64,000 nucleotides of DNA, taken from assembly GCA_947649365.1 (NCBI GenBank), contig CANSRH010000004.1, forward strand, positions 1 to 64,000. Direction: 5' to 3'. The DNA comes from an uncultured Mycoplasmatota bacterium (GTDB taxonomy: Bacteria > Bacillota_I > Bacilli_A > RF39 > UBA660). The first letter of the stretch is position 1; each line of letters starts with the position of its first letter. Positions 32,362 through 41,378 of the stretch are shown here, piece by piece. Under the pieces are notes generated by a model. It was not told the origin of the DNA and made no database searches. It saw only the letters and a list, made by a program, of their open reading frames with translations. The translations under genes and the position numbers were made by a program.

Positions 32362-34056
32362 ATGAAAACGAATGGATTTCAAGTACAAATTAGTCATGTA
32401 TGTGAAGAAGTTTTAATTGGGAAAAAGAAGAAAAAAATTTTAAGCGAATTAACACTTAATGTAGAAAAAGGAGAGTTCATCGCTATTGTTGGTTGTTCTG
32501 GTGCTGGAAAAACAACTCTTATGAATATACTAAGTGGATACAACCAACCTAGTAAAGGAAAAGTCTACATAGAGGGATTAGATTTATTAAAAGAAGAAGA
32601 ATATTTTAAAGGAAAAATCGCTTATGTACCGCAAGAAGAAATATTAGATCAAACCTTAACTTTACAAAAATCATTGGAATATTCTTTAAAATTGAGAATG
32701 AAAAATAAAACCAAAAAGGAAAGAATCGCAACAATCAATTATGTATTAAAAACATTGGAACTCTCTCATGTTCGAAATACGCTCATAAAAAACTTAAGTG
32801 GAGGAGAAAAAAAGCGAGCTTCTATTGCAACAGAAATGTTAAGTGATCCCCATTTATTTCTATTAGATGAACCAACTAGTGGACTAGATGCCAATATTGA
32901 GAAAAAAATTATGTTAAAATTAAGAGAAATAGCTGACACAGGAAAAACGATTATTATCACTGCTCATACTATATCCAATTTACATATATGTGACAAAGTT
33001 TTATTTATGGGTACAGAGGGAAGAATTTGTTACTTTGGCCCCTATCAAGATATCTTTAACTATTTTCATGTTCAAGAATTCGTGAATATTTATGATATAT
33101 TAAAAAATGATTCAAAAAACTGGTACAAAAAATATTTAGAATCTCAAAAAGAAATAGAAATCGTTGCGGATACAAAAATAAAAAACAAAAAAAGAGTTGG
33201 TTTTTTTAGCCAAACAGCCACGTTAGTAAAACGATATGTTTCTTCTTTAAAAAATAATAAATTTATGTTAGCTCTTCTTCTTGGACAAGCAGTATTAATG
33301 GCACTTTGTATTTGTGTAGCAACAGAAAAAGAAAGTATTTTAAATCCTGTTACAGCAGCCATGATGTGTATTGCGTTTACCCTAGCTTCTATTTGGTTGG
33401 GACTTTTTAACACCATTCAAGAAATTGTGAAAGAAAGAGATATGTTAAAAAAAGAATACATGAGTGGACTCAATTTTGCTTCCTATATTGTTTCCAAAAT
33501 TATTGTTGTTGCTGTTCTTTGTTTATACCAATCCATTGTTTGTGTAACCATTGTTTATTTCCATCTCGATCCACGACCTCAAGATGTACTATTTACAAAT
33601 ACTTTATTAGATTTCATTATTAACTTCTTCTTAATCACATTTTCAACAAGTAGTATAGGCTTATTAATCTCTTCTTTAGTAAAAGAAACCAAAACAACGC
33701 TTATTCTATCGCCACTTTATATGATGGTACAAATGCTTTTTTCAGGAATGTTTGTTCCTTTTGTAAATGTAACTAGAAAGATTTCCTATTTTACTTCAGG
33801 AAGATGGGGATATGAAAGCTTTGGAACCATTAGTAACATAACAAAATATGGAGTACTAGAGCCAAGCGAAAGCTTCTTTCAGTTTAATAATTTGCATCTT
33901 TTAAGTATTTGGACAATTATGATAATCGTTTCTTTATTGTTTTTAATTTTAAGTGTTTGTTCTATTCGTATTACAATATTAAATAAAAAGAATTATGGCC
34001 TTGTTTTATTAGAAGAAAAATCAAAAGTAAAAAGAAAAAAAATTTATAGAAAGTAG
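32362..34056 (+). CDS. ABCG-type half transporter (ATPase fused to ABC-2 membrane domain)
   Basis: 564 residues. N-terminal ATPase: Walker A VGCSGAGKTT near residue 44, YVPQEE Q-loop, signature LSGGEKKRASIATE, Walker B LFLLDEPTSGLDANI and switch IITAH. From about residue 300 an ABC2-type membrane domain of six helices follows (MLALLLGQAVLMALCICVA; SIWLGLFNTIQEIVKERDML; later a GMFVPF segment). This NBD-TMD order is that of White/ABCG transporters, found in bacteria as well as eukaryotes. It would work as a dimer; the substrate is unknown. The ribosome site is AGTTTGGAG. Confidence 0.93.
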   Translation: MKTNGFQVQISHVCEEVLIGKKKKKILSELTLNVEKGEFIAIVGCSGAGKTTLMNILSGYNQPSKGKVYIEGLDLLKEEEYFKGKIAYVPQEEILDQTLTLQKSLEYSLKLRMKNKTKKERIATINYVLKTLELSHVRNTLIKNLSGGEKKRASIATEMLSDPHLFLLDEPTSGLDANIEKKIMLKLREIADTGKTIIITAHTISNLHICDKVLFMGTEGRICYFGPYQDIFNYFHVQEFVNIYDILKNDSKNWYKKYLESQKEIEIVADTKIKNKKRVGFFSQTATLVKRYVSSLKNNKFMLALLLGQAVLMALCICVATEKESILNPVTAAMMCIAFTLASIWLGLFNTIQEIVKERDMLKKEYMSGLNFASYIVSKIIVVAVLCLYQSIVCVTIVYFHLDPRPQDVLFTNTLLDFIINFFLITFSTSSIGLLISSLVKETKTTLILSPLYMMVQMLFSGMFVPFVNVTRKISYFTSGRWGYESFGTISNITKYGVLEPSESFFQFNNLHLLSIWTIMIIVSLLFLILSVCSIRITILNKKNYGLVLLEEKSKVKRKKIYRK

Positions 34057-34065
34057 GAATGAAAA

Positions 34066-34431
34066 ATGACAATAAAAATAATAGAAGAAGAATTTTCTGT
34101 TTGTAAAGTAACGGATAGAAGAGAACTAAATTTAGATGCTAAATATGTATTCTTAGGAAAAACAGACGAAGAAATCTCTTGTGTTTGTGACACAAAAAAT
34201 ATTCCCCAAAAATATACCGATTTAGAACAAGGGTGGAAAATGTTAAAAATAGAGGGCATACTTGATTTTTCACTGATTGGTATTTTATCCAAAATTTCTA
34301 CTATTTTAGCAGAAGAAAATATAGGAATATTTGTTGTTTCTACTTACAATACAGACTATATTTTAATAAAAAAAGAAAACTTAGAAAAAGCGGTAAAGGC
34401 ATTAAAACAAGCCAAATATAAAATTGTATGA
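34066..34431 (+). CDS. ACT-domain protein
   Basis: 121 residues. The C-terminal half is an ACT (CASTOR-like) fold: LKIEGILDFSLIGILSKISTILAEENIGIFVVSTYNTDYILI with the Gly-Ile-Leu-Ser helix and the STYNTDYILI strand typical of aspartokinase-like regulatory domains. The N-terminal half is a beta-rich domain also seen in CASTOR-type proteins. It probably senses an amino acid; no catalytic domain is attached. It lies between the ABCG transporter and the DMT permease with short spacings, so the three may form one operon. Confidence 0.85.
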   Translation: MTIKIIEEEFSVCKVTDRRELNLDAKYVFLGKTDEEISCVCDTKNIPQKYTDLEQGWKMLKIEGILDFSLIGILSKISTILAEENIGIFVVSTYNTDYILIKKENLEKAVKALKQAKYKIV

Positions 34432-34459
34432 TACAATAAATAAAAAAATAGGTGATCTT

Positions 34460-35341
34460 ATGAAAGGGAAAAATGCAGCATTCTCATGGAGTATTATTCA
34501 TTCCATTGGAGATACATTAGAAGAAAAAATATTACTTACATTTAATGAAGCAAAGTACTTGTTTTGGTTAAATATCGTCATTGGCATTTTTGTTGGTATA
34601 TTTTCACTATTTAATACAATTGAAATGTCCTTCCTTTCTTTTTTGGTAACTACTTTGTATGCATTATCTATGGCAGGTGGAGATTTTTGTTATGCAAAAG
34701 CCATTCAAACATTACCCATTGGACTTGCCAACTTAATTGATTCAGGAAGTTTATTTTTAATTCTTCTTTGTGATATTTTTTTAGGGTACATCAAGCCAAA
34801 ACCCATTTTTTTACTTTTATTTGTCATCTTTTTCATCGCCATCTATGTTTTTTCTTATGAAACCAATAAAATGAAAAAGGAAATCAAAAACAAAAAAATA
34901 GATTTAAAAAATATTTTTATATTAATTACATCTACTATCTTTTATGCATCAGAACCTTATTTTTTAAAACTAGCTACCAGTAAAGGTGGAAATGAATATG
35001 GAATCAATTTCATATTTTATTTAGTATCTATTCCTATTTATTATGCATTACTTCATCATGAAAAGAAAAAATACCAAATAAAAAAATTAGAAAAACAAGA
35101 GCAAAAACTATTTTTTCGCTATATTTTCCTATTAGGAGGAATTTATTCCATCACCACCATTTTAAGTACGATTGCTTATGCAAACGGAACACCAATTATC
35201 ATTACTCTAATTATGAAATTACAACTTTTCCTAGTTGTAATTATTTCAGTGATTCGTAAAACAGATAAAATGAACTGGAAAAAAGTAGTCTCTTTATTAG
35301 TAGGAATACTTTGCATTATAATTATGACATTTATAAGTTAG
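34460..35341 (+). CDS. DMT-superfamily (EamA-like) permease
   Basis: 293 residues from ATG 34460, chosen for AGGTGAT just upstream; an earlier in-frame ATG at 34424 overlaps the ACT gene without a clear site. About ten membrane helices in two halves (for example IVIGIFVGIFSLFN and FLLGGIYSITTILSTIAYAN), each with the AIQ/IAYANG type motifs before a helix, as in drug/metabolite transporters. The substrate is unknown; given the ACT-domain neighbour, an amino acid or related metabolite exporter is a reasonable guess. Confidence 0.85.
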   Translation: MKGKNAAFSWSIIHSIGDTLEEKILLTFNEAKYLFWLNIVIGIFVGIFSLFNTIEMSFLSFLVTTLYALSMAGGDFCYAKAIQTLPIGLANLIDSGSLFLILLCDIFLGYIKPKPIFLLLFVIFFIAIYVFSYETNKMKKEIKNKKIDLKNIFILITSTIFYASEPYFLKLATSKGGNEYGINFIFYLVSIPIYYALLHHEKKKYQIKKLEKQEQKLFFRYIFLLGGIYSITTILSTIAYANGTPIIITLIMKLQLFLVVIISVIRKTDKMNWKKVVSLLVGILCIIIMTFIS

Positions 35342-35354
35342 AAAGAAGGAAAAA

Positions 35355-35666
35355 ATGGAAAAAATTTGTGTTGAAGGAATAGAATTTTCCAAAAATGTAT
35401 ATGAAAGAAACTTAAATGTTTTTAGAGAAGGACTTGCTCATTCAAGTTTATCTTGTGAAAAAGTATTTGAAGAATTATTAGATATTGAAGAAAAAGATAA
35501 AGAGAGTATAGTATTAAAGGATTTAGATAATAAAATTGATATTATTTTATCCTATACATGTCCTTATAAATATTTACCAAGAGAAATATTTTTAGAAGGA
35601 GTAGATCAATCTACAGTAGATAATTCAACTGAATACTTTTTAGATAAAATAGAAGAGTTTAAATGA
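35355..35666 (+). CDS. small hypothetical protein
   Basis: 103 residues, GAAGGAAAAA before the ATG, 13 bases after the permease gene. Not recognised. Acidic, with two Cys and a hydrophobic IDIILSYTCPYKYLP patch near the middle; no signal peptide. It is probably the last gene of the transporter operon. Confidence 0.7.
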   Translation: MEKICVEGIEFSKNVYERNLNVFREGLAHSSLSCEKVFEELLDIEEKDKESIVLKDLDNKIDIILSYTCPYKYLPREIFLEGVDQSTVDNSTEYFLDKIEEFK

Positions 35667-35953
35667 GTGGATTCTAAAAAAGTTATTATAAATTATATAT
35701 AAATAAAGAGAAAAAGTATATTTTAATTAATTTAGAACCTTAAAATTATCAAAAAGTTTTTTTCGTAAGTGCGAAAAGTATTGGTGGTGCAACTCTGAGA
35801 CTCAAAAATCCTTAAATTTAAGGTTTTTGAAATTTTGTGGTGCATATCTTGTTGTAGTATAATTTTTAACTTTTTTATGTATTTATAGGAATTATACATG
35901 ATTTAAGTTATAATTTAATTAGGTATTTTTATAATATATTCGGGAGGTGAATT
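35667..35953. other. gene-free stretch with hairpins before the second RhuM gene
   Basis: No ORF is supported. TTTTTCG/CGAAAA forms a hairpin at 35757-35776. A perfect 14-base palindrome CCTTAAATTTAAGG (35810-35823) is flanked by A and T runs and acts as a possible bidirectional terminator. GTGGTGCA occurs near 35784 and again near 35838. This marks the left edge of the second accessory island. Confidence 0.5.
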
Positions 35954-36976
35954 ATGCAAACTTTACAGATAAGAAATTCAACAGCAGAATTTTTAATTTT
36001 TACAAAGCAAAATAAAGAAAGAACAATAGAAGTTATAGTAGATGATGAATCAGTATGGCTTAGCCAAAAATTAATTGCTGAGCTTTTTGATACAACTAGA
36101 AATAATGTTACAATGCATTTAAACAATATTTTAGAACACGAATTAGATAGAAATTCAGTATGTAAGGATTTCTTACATACTGCCGAAGATGGAAAGAATT
36201 ATAAGACTAAATACTATAATTTGGATGCCATTATTTCAGTTGGTTTTAAAGTTAATAGTAAAAGAGCAATAGAATTTAGATTGTGGGCAATTAATGTATT
36301 AAAACAATATTCTGTTAAAGGATATGTTTTAGATAAAGAAAGACTTAAAAATGGAACTTTTTTAAATGAAAGTTATTTTGATGAATTACTTCAAGAGATT
36401 AGAGAAATTAGAATAAGTGAAAGAAATTTTTATCAAAAAATTACTGATATTTATGCTACTAGTTTAGATTATAATGTAACTTCTCCTACAACAAAAGAAT
36501 TTTTTAAAACCGTTCAAAATAAAATGCATTATGCCACACATGGTAATACTGCTGCAGAAGTTATAGTAGAAAGAGCAAATCATAAAGAAGAACATATGGG
36601 ACTTACGACTTGGAAAAATTCTCCAAATGGTAAAATAATGGCAACTGATGTTGTTGTTGCAAAAAATTATTTGACAAAAGATGAACTTAAGTCTTTAGAA
36701 AGAATTGTTACAATGTATTTGGATTATGCAGAAGATCAAGCTGAAAGGCATATTCTGATGACAATGGAAGATTGGAAAAAAAGATTAGATGTATTTTTAC
36801 AATTCAATGAAAGAGAAGTATTAGATAATCCAGGTAAAGTTTCTCATAAAATTGCTGAAAGTTTTGCTTTATCAGAGTTTGAAAAATACAGAATAATACA
36901 AGATAAATTATTCGAATCGGATTTTGATAAGTTTATGATTGAAGTAAAAAATGAAAATATTGAGGAGAAAAGTTAA
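35954..36976 (+). CDS. RhuM family protein (paralogue 2)
   Basis: 340 residues, GGGAGGTGAATT before the ATG. It is collinear with the RhuM protein at 19117: AEFLIFTKQNKERTIEVIVD, VWLSQKLIAELFDTTRNNVT, YNLDAIISVGFKVNSKRA, KITDIYATSLDY, TVQNKMHYATHG and the end DKFMIEVKNE. The two are perhaps half identical, so they are old paralogues or separate acquisitions rather than a recent copy. It overlaps by one base with the start of a decayed hydrolase gene and lies near Fic remnants, a context seen for RhuM elsewhere. Confidence 0.9.
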   Translation: MQTLQIRNSTAEFLIFTKQNKERTIEVIVDDESVWLSQKLIAELFDTTRNNVTMHLNNILEHELDRNSVCKDFLHTAEDGKNYKTKYYNLDAIISVGFKVNSKRAIEFRLWAINVLKQYSVKGYVLDKERLKNGTFLNESYFDELLQEIREIRISERNFYQKITDIYATSLDYNVTSPTTKEFFKTVQNKMHYATHGNTAAEVIVERANHKEEHMGLTTWKNSPNGKIMATDVVVAKNYLTKDELKSLERIVTMYLDYAEDQAERHILMTMEDWKKRLDVFLQFNEREVLDNPGKVSHKIAESFALSEFEKYRIIQDKLFESDFDKFMIEVKNENIEEKS

Positions 36977-37842
36977 TGGGAAATATAGAATTTATTAATA
37001 ATGTATGTACGGAAGATGGTTTAAAGTTACCTATGGTTCACTTTGAAAGTAGGAAAAAAGATATATGTGTTATTTGTATTCATGGTATGTGTGGAACAAT
37101 AATTGATAACTATTAAGCTACGGTGTGGGGAAAACTTTTAGTAGAAAAAAATATTGGATTTATCTATGAACATAATAGAGGTCACTCTATTGAAAACGAT
37201 ATTGTTATGAAAGATGGATCATTTAAAAGATGTGGCTGTATGTATGAAATATTTGATGATTGTGTTTATGATATAGATTTAGCGATACAAACTGCAAAAG
37301 ATAAAGGATATAAAAAAATTATTTTATTAGGACACAGTTATGGATGTAATAAAGTAATTTACTATTATTATAAAAAACATCCAAATATTTTAGGAATAAT
37401 ACTTGCAAGTGCCCCTGACATGATTGGATCGCATTTTGCACAATCAGATGATTATAAAGAATTACTTAAAGAGGCAAAAGAAAATATAGATAATAATGAA
37501 CCAGAAAAATTACTTCACAAAATGATTGAAGATTACATGTATATGAGTTCTAAGACTTATTATAATTGGTATAATGACAATTCAGAGCTAAATAATCTAC
37601 CTGTTATTTCAAATCCAGAACGTTGGAATCAATTTGAAACAATCGATGTTCCAATTCTTACTTTTTCAGGATCTAAAGAAGAAGATTATTATTTACATTT
37701 AGATTTATTAAAAGATAAAGCGATAAGATGTAAAAATTTTGAATACAAAATAATAGAAAATACAGAACATACCTATAAAAATAAAGAAACAGAAATTGGT
37801 AATTTAATTTTAAATTGGATTAAAAAATTAGAAATTGACTAA
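36976..37842 (+). pseudogene. alpha/beta hydrolase interrupted by one stop codon
   Basis: A 288-codon frame starts at ATG 36976 (TAATG overlap with RhuM, GAGGAGAAAAG upstream). It contains the oxyanion-region VICIHGMCGT, the nucleophile elbow ILLGHSYGCNK and the C-terminal His region IIENTEHTYKN, i.e. a complete serine hydrolase fold. A single TAA at 37114-37116 (codon 47) breaks it; TTA (Leu) would restore the frame. Either it is a recent pseudogene or translation restarts at a GTG at 37123 giving a fragment without the oxyanion strand. Confidence 0.8.
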
Positions 37843-37845
37843 GAA

Positions 37846-38030
37846 TCATTCTCAGCTGGAAATGGAAGAACGGGTAGAATGCTTTTAAATAGAAATTTAT
37901 TAATGATAATAATGAGGAAGAATTTGCTATGTGGTTACTAGAAAATTCAAATCAAACCCTAACTTTATGGGAGGCTGAATTGCATAGTTATGAAAATTTA
38001 AAAAGAAGAGATTCATCAACATTTTTTTAA
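37846..38030 (+). pseudogene. Fic-domain remnant
   Basis: SFSAGNGRTGRMLLN follows directly after the hydrolase. It is the Fic catalytic loop H-x-F-x-x-G-N-G-R-T-G-R without its initial His. The frame then shifts, and the rest reads as FAMWLLENSNQTLTLWEAEL in another frame to a stop at 38030. Only the tail of an AMPylase-like gene survives. Confidence 0.7.
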
Positions 38031-38106
38031 AAGAAAATAGAAACAGTAATTTATAATTATTTTATTCTTAAAGAATAAAATAGTAAAAAGAAGTCAGGAG
38101 TGACAT

Positions 38107-38994
38107 ATGAAACAAGAATTAGAACAATTACAAGTAGGAGAAGTTTTTGAAAATAAGAATATCAAAGACTTAACAACTTTTAAATTAAGTGCCAAAGCAG
38201 ACTTTTTAGTCTTACCAGAAAGTATAGAGAAGTTAATTAAATTATTGCAGTTTTTAAAGGAAAAAAGAATAAAACACAAAGTTATTGGGAAAGGTTCCAA
38301 TTTGATTTTTATTGGAGATTACAAAGGAGTTTTAATAAGACTAGATAAATTCTCTGAATTGAAAATAGAAGAGAATAAAATAATCGTTGGAGCAGGATAC
38401 TCCCTCATGAAACTTGCTTTAGAACTTTCAAAACTAGGGTATACAGGAATGGAATGGGCAACAGGAATACCAGGGACAGTTGGAGGCTCTCTTGTAAACA
38501 ATGCAGGAGCATACCTTTCGGATATGGAGAAAGTAGTAACGAAAGCCAAAATCTTAACTCCAGATTACAGAGTAGTAGAATACACAAACGAAGACATAGC
38601 TTTTCAATATCGTAGTTCAGGATTGCAATATAAAAATGATTATATTTGTTTAGAAGTAGAGTTTACTTTAGAAAAAGGGAATATTGCAGAAATTGAAGAA
38701 ACAATCAAAAAAAGAAGAGAAAAAAGAATAAACGATCAACCGCTAGAATTTCCATCAGCAGGAAGCGTTTTTAGAAATCCTAAAACGACTTCTGCCTGGA
38801 AATTGATTGAATCTTTGGGATTAAAAGGGAAACATATTGGAGATGCAGAGGTAAGTCTTAAACATGCCAATTTCATTATTAACAAAGGAAACGCAACAGG
38901 AAATGACATAAAAAAACTGATTTTAGAAATCAAAGAAAAAGTAAAAAAGGAATACAATATTGATTTAATATGTGAACAAGAATTTGTAGAATAA
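38107..38994 (+). CDS. murB: UDP-N-acetylmuramate dehydrogenase
   Basis: 295 residues, TCAGGAGTGACAT before the ATG. FAD-binding motifs KVIGKGSNLIF and GIPGTVGGSLVNNAGAY, then QYRSSG, the PSAGSVFRNP block with the catalytic Ser and a C-terminal CEQEF. The length and a single Tyr-loop-less C-domain fit type II MurB of Gram-positive bacteria. It reduces UDP-GlcNAc-enolpyruvate to UDP-MurNAc in peptidoglycan synthesis. It is monocistronic, away from murC and murD (50-53 kb), with a terminator overlapping its last codons. Confidence 0.96.
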   Translation: MKQELEQLQVGEVFENKNIKDLTTFKLSAKADFLVLPESIEKLIKLLQFLKEKRIKHKVIGKGSNLIFIGDYKGVLIRLDKFSELKIEENKIIVGAGYSLMKLALELSKLGYTGMEWATGIPGTVGGSLVNNAGAYLSDMEKVVTKAKILTPDYRVVEYTNEDIAFQYRSSGLQYKNDYICLEVEFTLEKGNIAEIEETIKKRREKRINDQPLEFPSAGSVFRNPKTTSAWKLIESLGLKGKHIGDAEVSLKHANFIINKGNATGNDIKKLILEIKEKVKKEYNIDLICEQEFVE

Positions 38995-39011
38995 TTCTTG
39001 TTTTTCTTTTT
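38977..39011 (+). terminator. murB terminator
   Basis: The stem CAAGAATT/AATTCTTG (38977-38984, 38993-39000) is followed by TTTTTCTTTTT. The 5' arm lies within the murB coding end. Confidence 0.8.
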
Positions 39012-39012
39012 A

Positions 39013-39042
39013 TTGACAAAGCCATCGGGGGAGGGGTACAAT
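39013..39042 (+). promoter_or_regulatory. promoter of the first lipoprotein gene
   Basis: TTGACA (39013-39018), an 18-base spacer with a GGGGGAGGGG run and TACAAT (39037-39042), followed by ATGTTTGAAAGGAAAAG. Nearly the same block precedes the gene at 41379. Confidence 0.75.
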
Positions 39043-39064
39043 ACTACATGTTTGAAAGGAAAAG

Positions 39065-39967
39065 ATGATAGAAATGTTTATCAAAAATAAAAGAAAAGCA
39101 AGATATATAGGTGCCTTAACAATTGCTACAGTATTATCTTTTATGGGATGTAGAAAAGAAGAAATAAAAGTAGAAAAGACTGCTGAAGAAAATATTGAAG
39201 AAGTAATTTCACAAGAAAAAGAGAAAACTTTTTTGCTATCTTCTTGTCAAGTTATTGTAGAAAATTTTCCTGATGGAAGTGTAAAACATCATTTTATTAC
39301 CACTGAGGATTGGGAAATGTATGATATAGTTAGAATAGAAAAAGAAACATATACAGAATCTAAATATGAATATAAAGCCATCACAGATGAAAATTTAGTC
39401 TTTTCTGATTTAATAATTCGCTATAATGAAAGTTATCAAAAATACGAAAAAATTCCTGAAACCGATGGAAAGTATATTTTTGATTACAATATTCCTTATT
39501 TTAAAATGGATGTAAGAAATATAAAATTGCCAGAAGGCTATGTTTTGTTTTATCACTATAATGTAAAAGAATTTAGGGAATTAGAAGAAAAATTGGATGC
39601 TTCTCTTTACAATCAAAAGGAAAAAGATGAATATTATACAAACGCTTTGTTACTAATCAAAATATTTGATGAATACATGTGTATTGATTGCTCAGGTCTT
39701 TCTGGTTCTAAAGAATGGATTTGTGAGAGCACTGACCCATATGATGAAAAAAAATTAGAAAAATTTATTTATCTTCCAATCGTAGGAAATAATACTTTTA
39801 ATTTAAAGGTGCGAGAAGCAAAAGGAGAAGATGCGGTATTTAACGTTTTTGAAAAATCATACGCATATGAAACCACTTCACTTGATCAAACAATACGTAA
39901 TGATTTAAGAGGAAGTATAAGTAAAATTCAACTATTATCTAATTATTTAAGTTATGAACAATGGTAA
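39065..39967 (+). CDS. lipoprotein, N-terminal part of a frameshifted longer protein
   Basis: 300 residues beginning with a lipoprotein signal (basic start, TIATVLSFMG, Cys at residue 29 and a Glu-rich linker). The globular part is not recognised. The last 15 residues (KIQLLSNYLSYEQW) align with the place where the tandem paralogue at 41379 continues into its C-terminal domain, and here that domain is encoded in the next frame from 39954. The most likely reading is one long ancestral lipoprotein gene cut by a frameshift near 39960. The promoter and ribosome site (GAAAGGAAAAG) match those of the paralogue. Confidence 0.7.
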   Translation: MIEMFIKNKRKARYIGALTIATVLSFMGCRKEEIKVEKTAEENIEEVISQEKEKTFLLSSCQVIVENFPDGSVKHHFITTEDWEMYDIVRIEKETYTESKYEYKAITDENLVFSDLIIRYNESYQKYEKIPETDGKYIFDYNIPYFKMDVRNIKLPEGYVLFYHYNVKEFRELEEKLDASLYNQKEKDEYYTNALLLIKIFDEYMCIDCSGLSGSKEWICESTDPYDEKKLEKFIYLPIVGNNTFNLKVREAKGEDAVFNVFEKSYAYETTSLDQTIRNDLRGSISKIQLLSNYLSYEQW

Positions 39968-41264
39968 TAATTTATGGATTTCCAAAAAAGAAAATACAAG
40001 TAAAAAAGTATTACCAAAAGAATTTTATGAAAAGTTAAATACCTTAATAAGAGAAAGTGATATAAATCATCTTTATCTTGAAAATATAGATGATGATACG
40101 ATAGATCTAAGTCAAATAGATACGTCAAAAATAACAGAAAATACTCTTAATTTTACGGATTTTGAAGGTAGCCTTGATTGTTCTACTTTAACTGGTACAA
40201 TGAAAATAGATTTTATAAATACAAATGGAGAAAGTGCGGCAAAAATATTATCTACTTGCAAAGATAAACAGATGTCTATAAATTGGGAAGAAACAGAAAA
40301 GTATGAATTAAAAAGTTTCTTAAAAGGCATAACAAAAAAGAACATAAGTCTTCATGAATGTTATATACGAGAAAGAAATTTAGAAAGAAGTATTACACAA
40401 GAAGTGTTTACTTTAATAAGTAAAGTAAATGCTGAATATGTAAGAATTGATGCAGATGGATTTAAAAATCCTATTAACTTAGATTTAGAATTAAATCCCA
40501 AAATTGAAAGTATATGTATAACTGCTTATGAATATCAAAAATCTTGGGAACCAGATGAATATCACAATGCCGAATTAGGAAACATTAAAATAAAATCAGA
40601 GAATAAAGAATTATTCTGTTCTTTTCATCAAACGGATATTACTAAAAATACAAGATTTTTTTTGCCAGACTCTATAAATCTTTATTTGCTTGATTTGAAT
40701 GTGACAGATATCAGAGCATTTAAAGATTTAAAAAATTGTAGAAGGCTACTTTTTAATGAAATTTCAGAAGTAGGTATTTATGCAGGTGATATGGTTTACG
40801 ATGCTAAAGAGATGCCTAGTAGTATAATGGGAGAACTACCATATAATGATTATAACGAGTTCTTAAAAGACTTAGATTCTTTCTTTAAACTAAAGCAGTT
40901 AAAAGAAAGAATGAATCTTGTTGAGAAGTATAGCTATCGCATAAAAAAAGGAATTGGGGCTTATGCAACTCTTGAAAATGCAGATGTTCCAGTTTATCAA
41001 TCACTAGAAGATTTAAATAACAAACAAAATCCACTTTCTTCCTATTTTGGAAGTGATGAATTAAGATGTATTAGTTCTATTTGTCTAGCAAACGAAGAAC
41101 AAGAAGTGAATGTAAATAGTATGGAAATTTGCGAAAAATACTTAGATGAGGGATACGAAATAATTGGAGTTACTTTCATAAACATTTATGCAACTTCGAA
41201 AGAAGATAGGGAAGTTTATATTTCGATAGAAAATGTACAATTAGCTCTTTTACCATTCAAATAA
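39954..41264 (+). CDS. C-terminal part of the frameshifted lipoprotein
   Basis: 436 residues with a 14-base overlap on the preceding frame and no signal peptide. It is homologous along its length to residues ~95-557 of the lipoprotein at 41379: for example PKEFYEKLNTLIRESDINHL against EEEFYQKINLLIKVLDIKVL, and the near-identical block VYQSLEDLNNKQNPLSSYFG. The domain shows spaced Leu/Ile strands like a leucine-rich-repeat fold with DITKNTRF-type repeats. Lacking a secretion signal of its own, it makes sense only as the tail of the upstream lipoprotein, so the pair is a pseudogene, a frameshift site or a sequencing error. A coupled start at ATG 39954 has no good ribosome site. Confidence 0.6.
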   Translation: MNNGNNLWISKKENTSKKVLPKEFYEKLNTLIRESDINHLYLENIDDDTIDLSQIDTSKITENTLNFTDFEGSLDCSTLTGTMKIDFINTNGESAAKILSTCKDKQMSINWEETEKYELKSFLKGITKKNISLHECYIRERNLERSITQEVFTLISKVNAEYVRIDADGFKNPINLDLELNPKIESICITAYEYQKSWEPDEYHNAELGNIKIKSENKELFCSFHQTDITKNTRFFLPDSINLYLLDLNVTDIRAFKDLKNCRRLLFNEISEVGIYAGDMVYDAKEMPSSIMGELPYNDYNEFLKDLDSFFKLKQLKERMNLVEKYSYRIKKGIGAYATLENADVPVYQSLEDLNNKQNPLSSYFGSDELRCISSICLANEEQEVNVNSMEICEKYLDEGYEIIGVTFINIYATSKEDREVYISIENVQLALLPFK

Positions 41265-41266
41265 AT

Positions 41267-41303
41267 AAGAGTAATCAAAATTAGTTTGATGCTCTTTTTT
41301 TCA
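41267..41303 (+). terminator. terminator between the lipoprotein genes
   Basis: AAGAG and TCAAA pair with TTTGA and CTCTT, followed by seven T. Confidence 0.7.
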
Positions 41304-41321
41304 AATAATTCTTGTTTTTTG

Positions 41322-41351
41322 TTGACAAAAAAGTTGGGGAGGGGGTAACAT
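41322..41351 (+). promoter_or_regulatory. promoter of the second lipoprotein gene (duplicate of 39013)
   Basis: TTGACA (41322-41327), an 18-base spacer ending in GGGGAGGGGG and TAACAT (41346-41351), then ATGTTTGAAAGGAAAA. The upstream AATAATTCTTGTTTTT also recurs, so the duplication included the promoter and part of the preceding terminator. Confidence 0.7.
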
Positions 41352-41378
41352 ATTATATGTTTGAAAGGAAAAAGAAAA

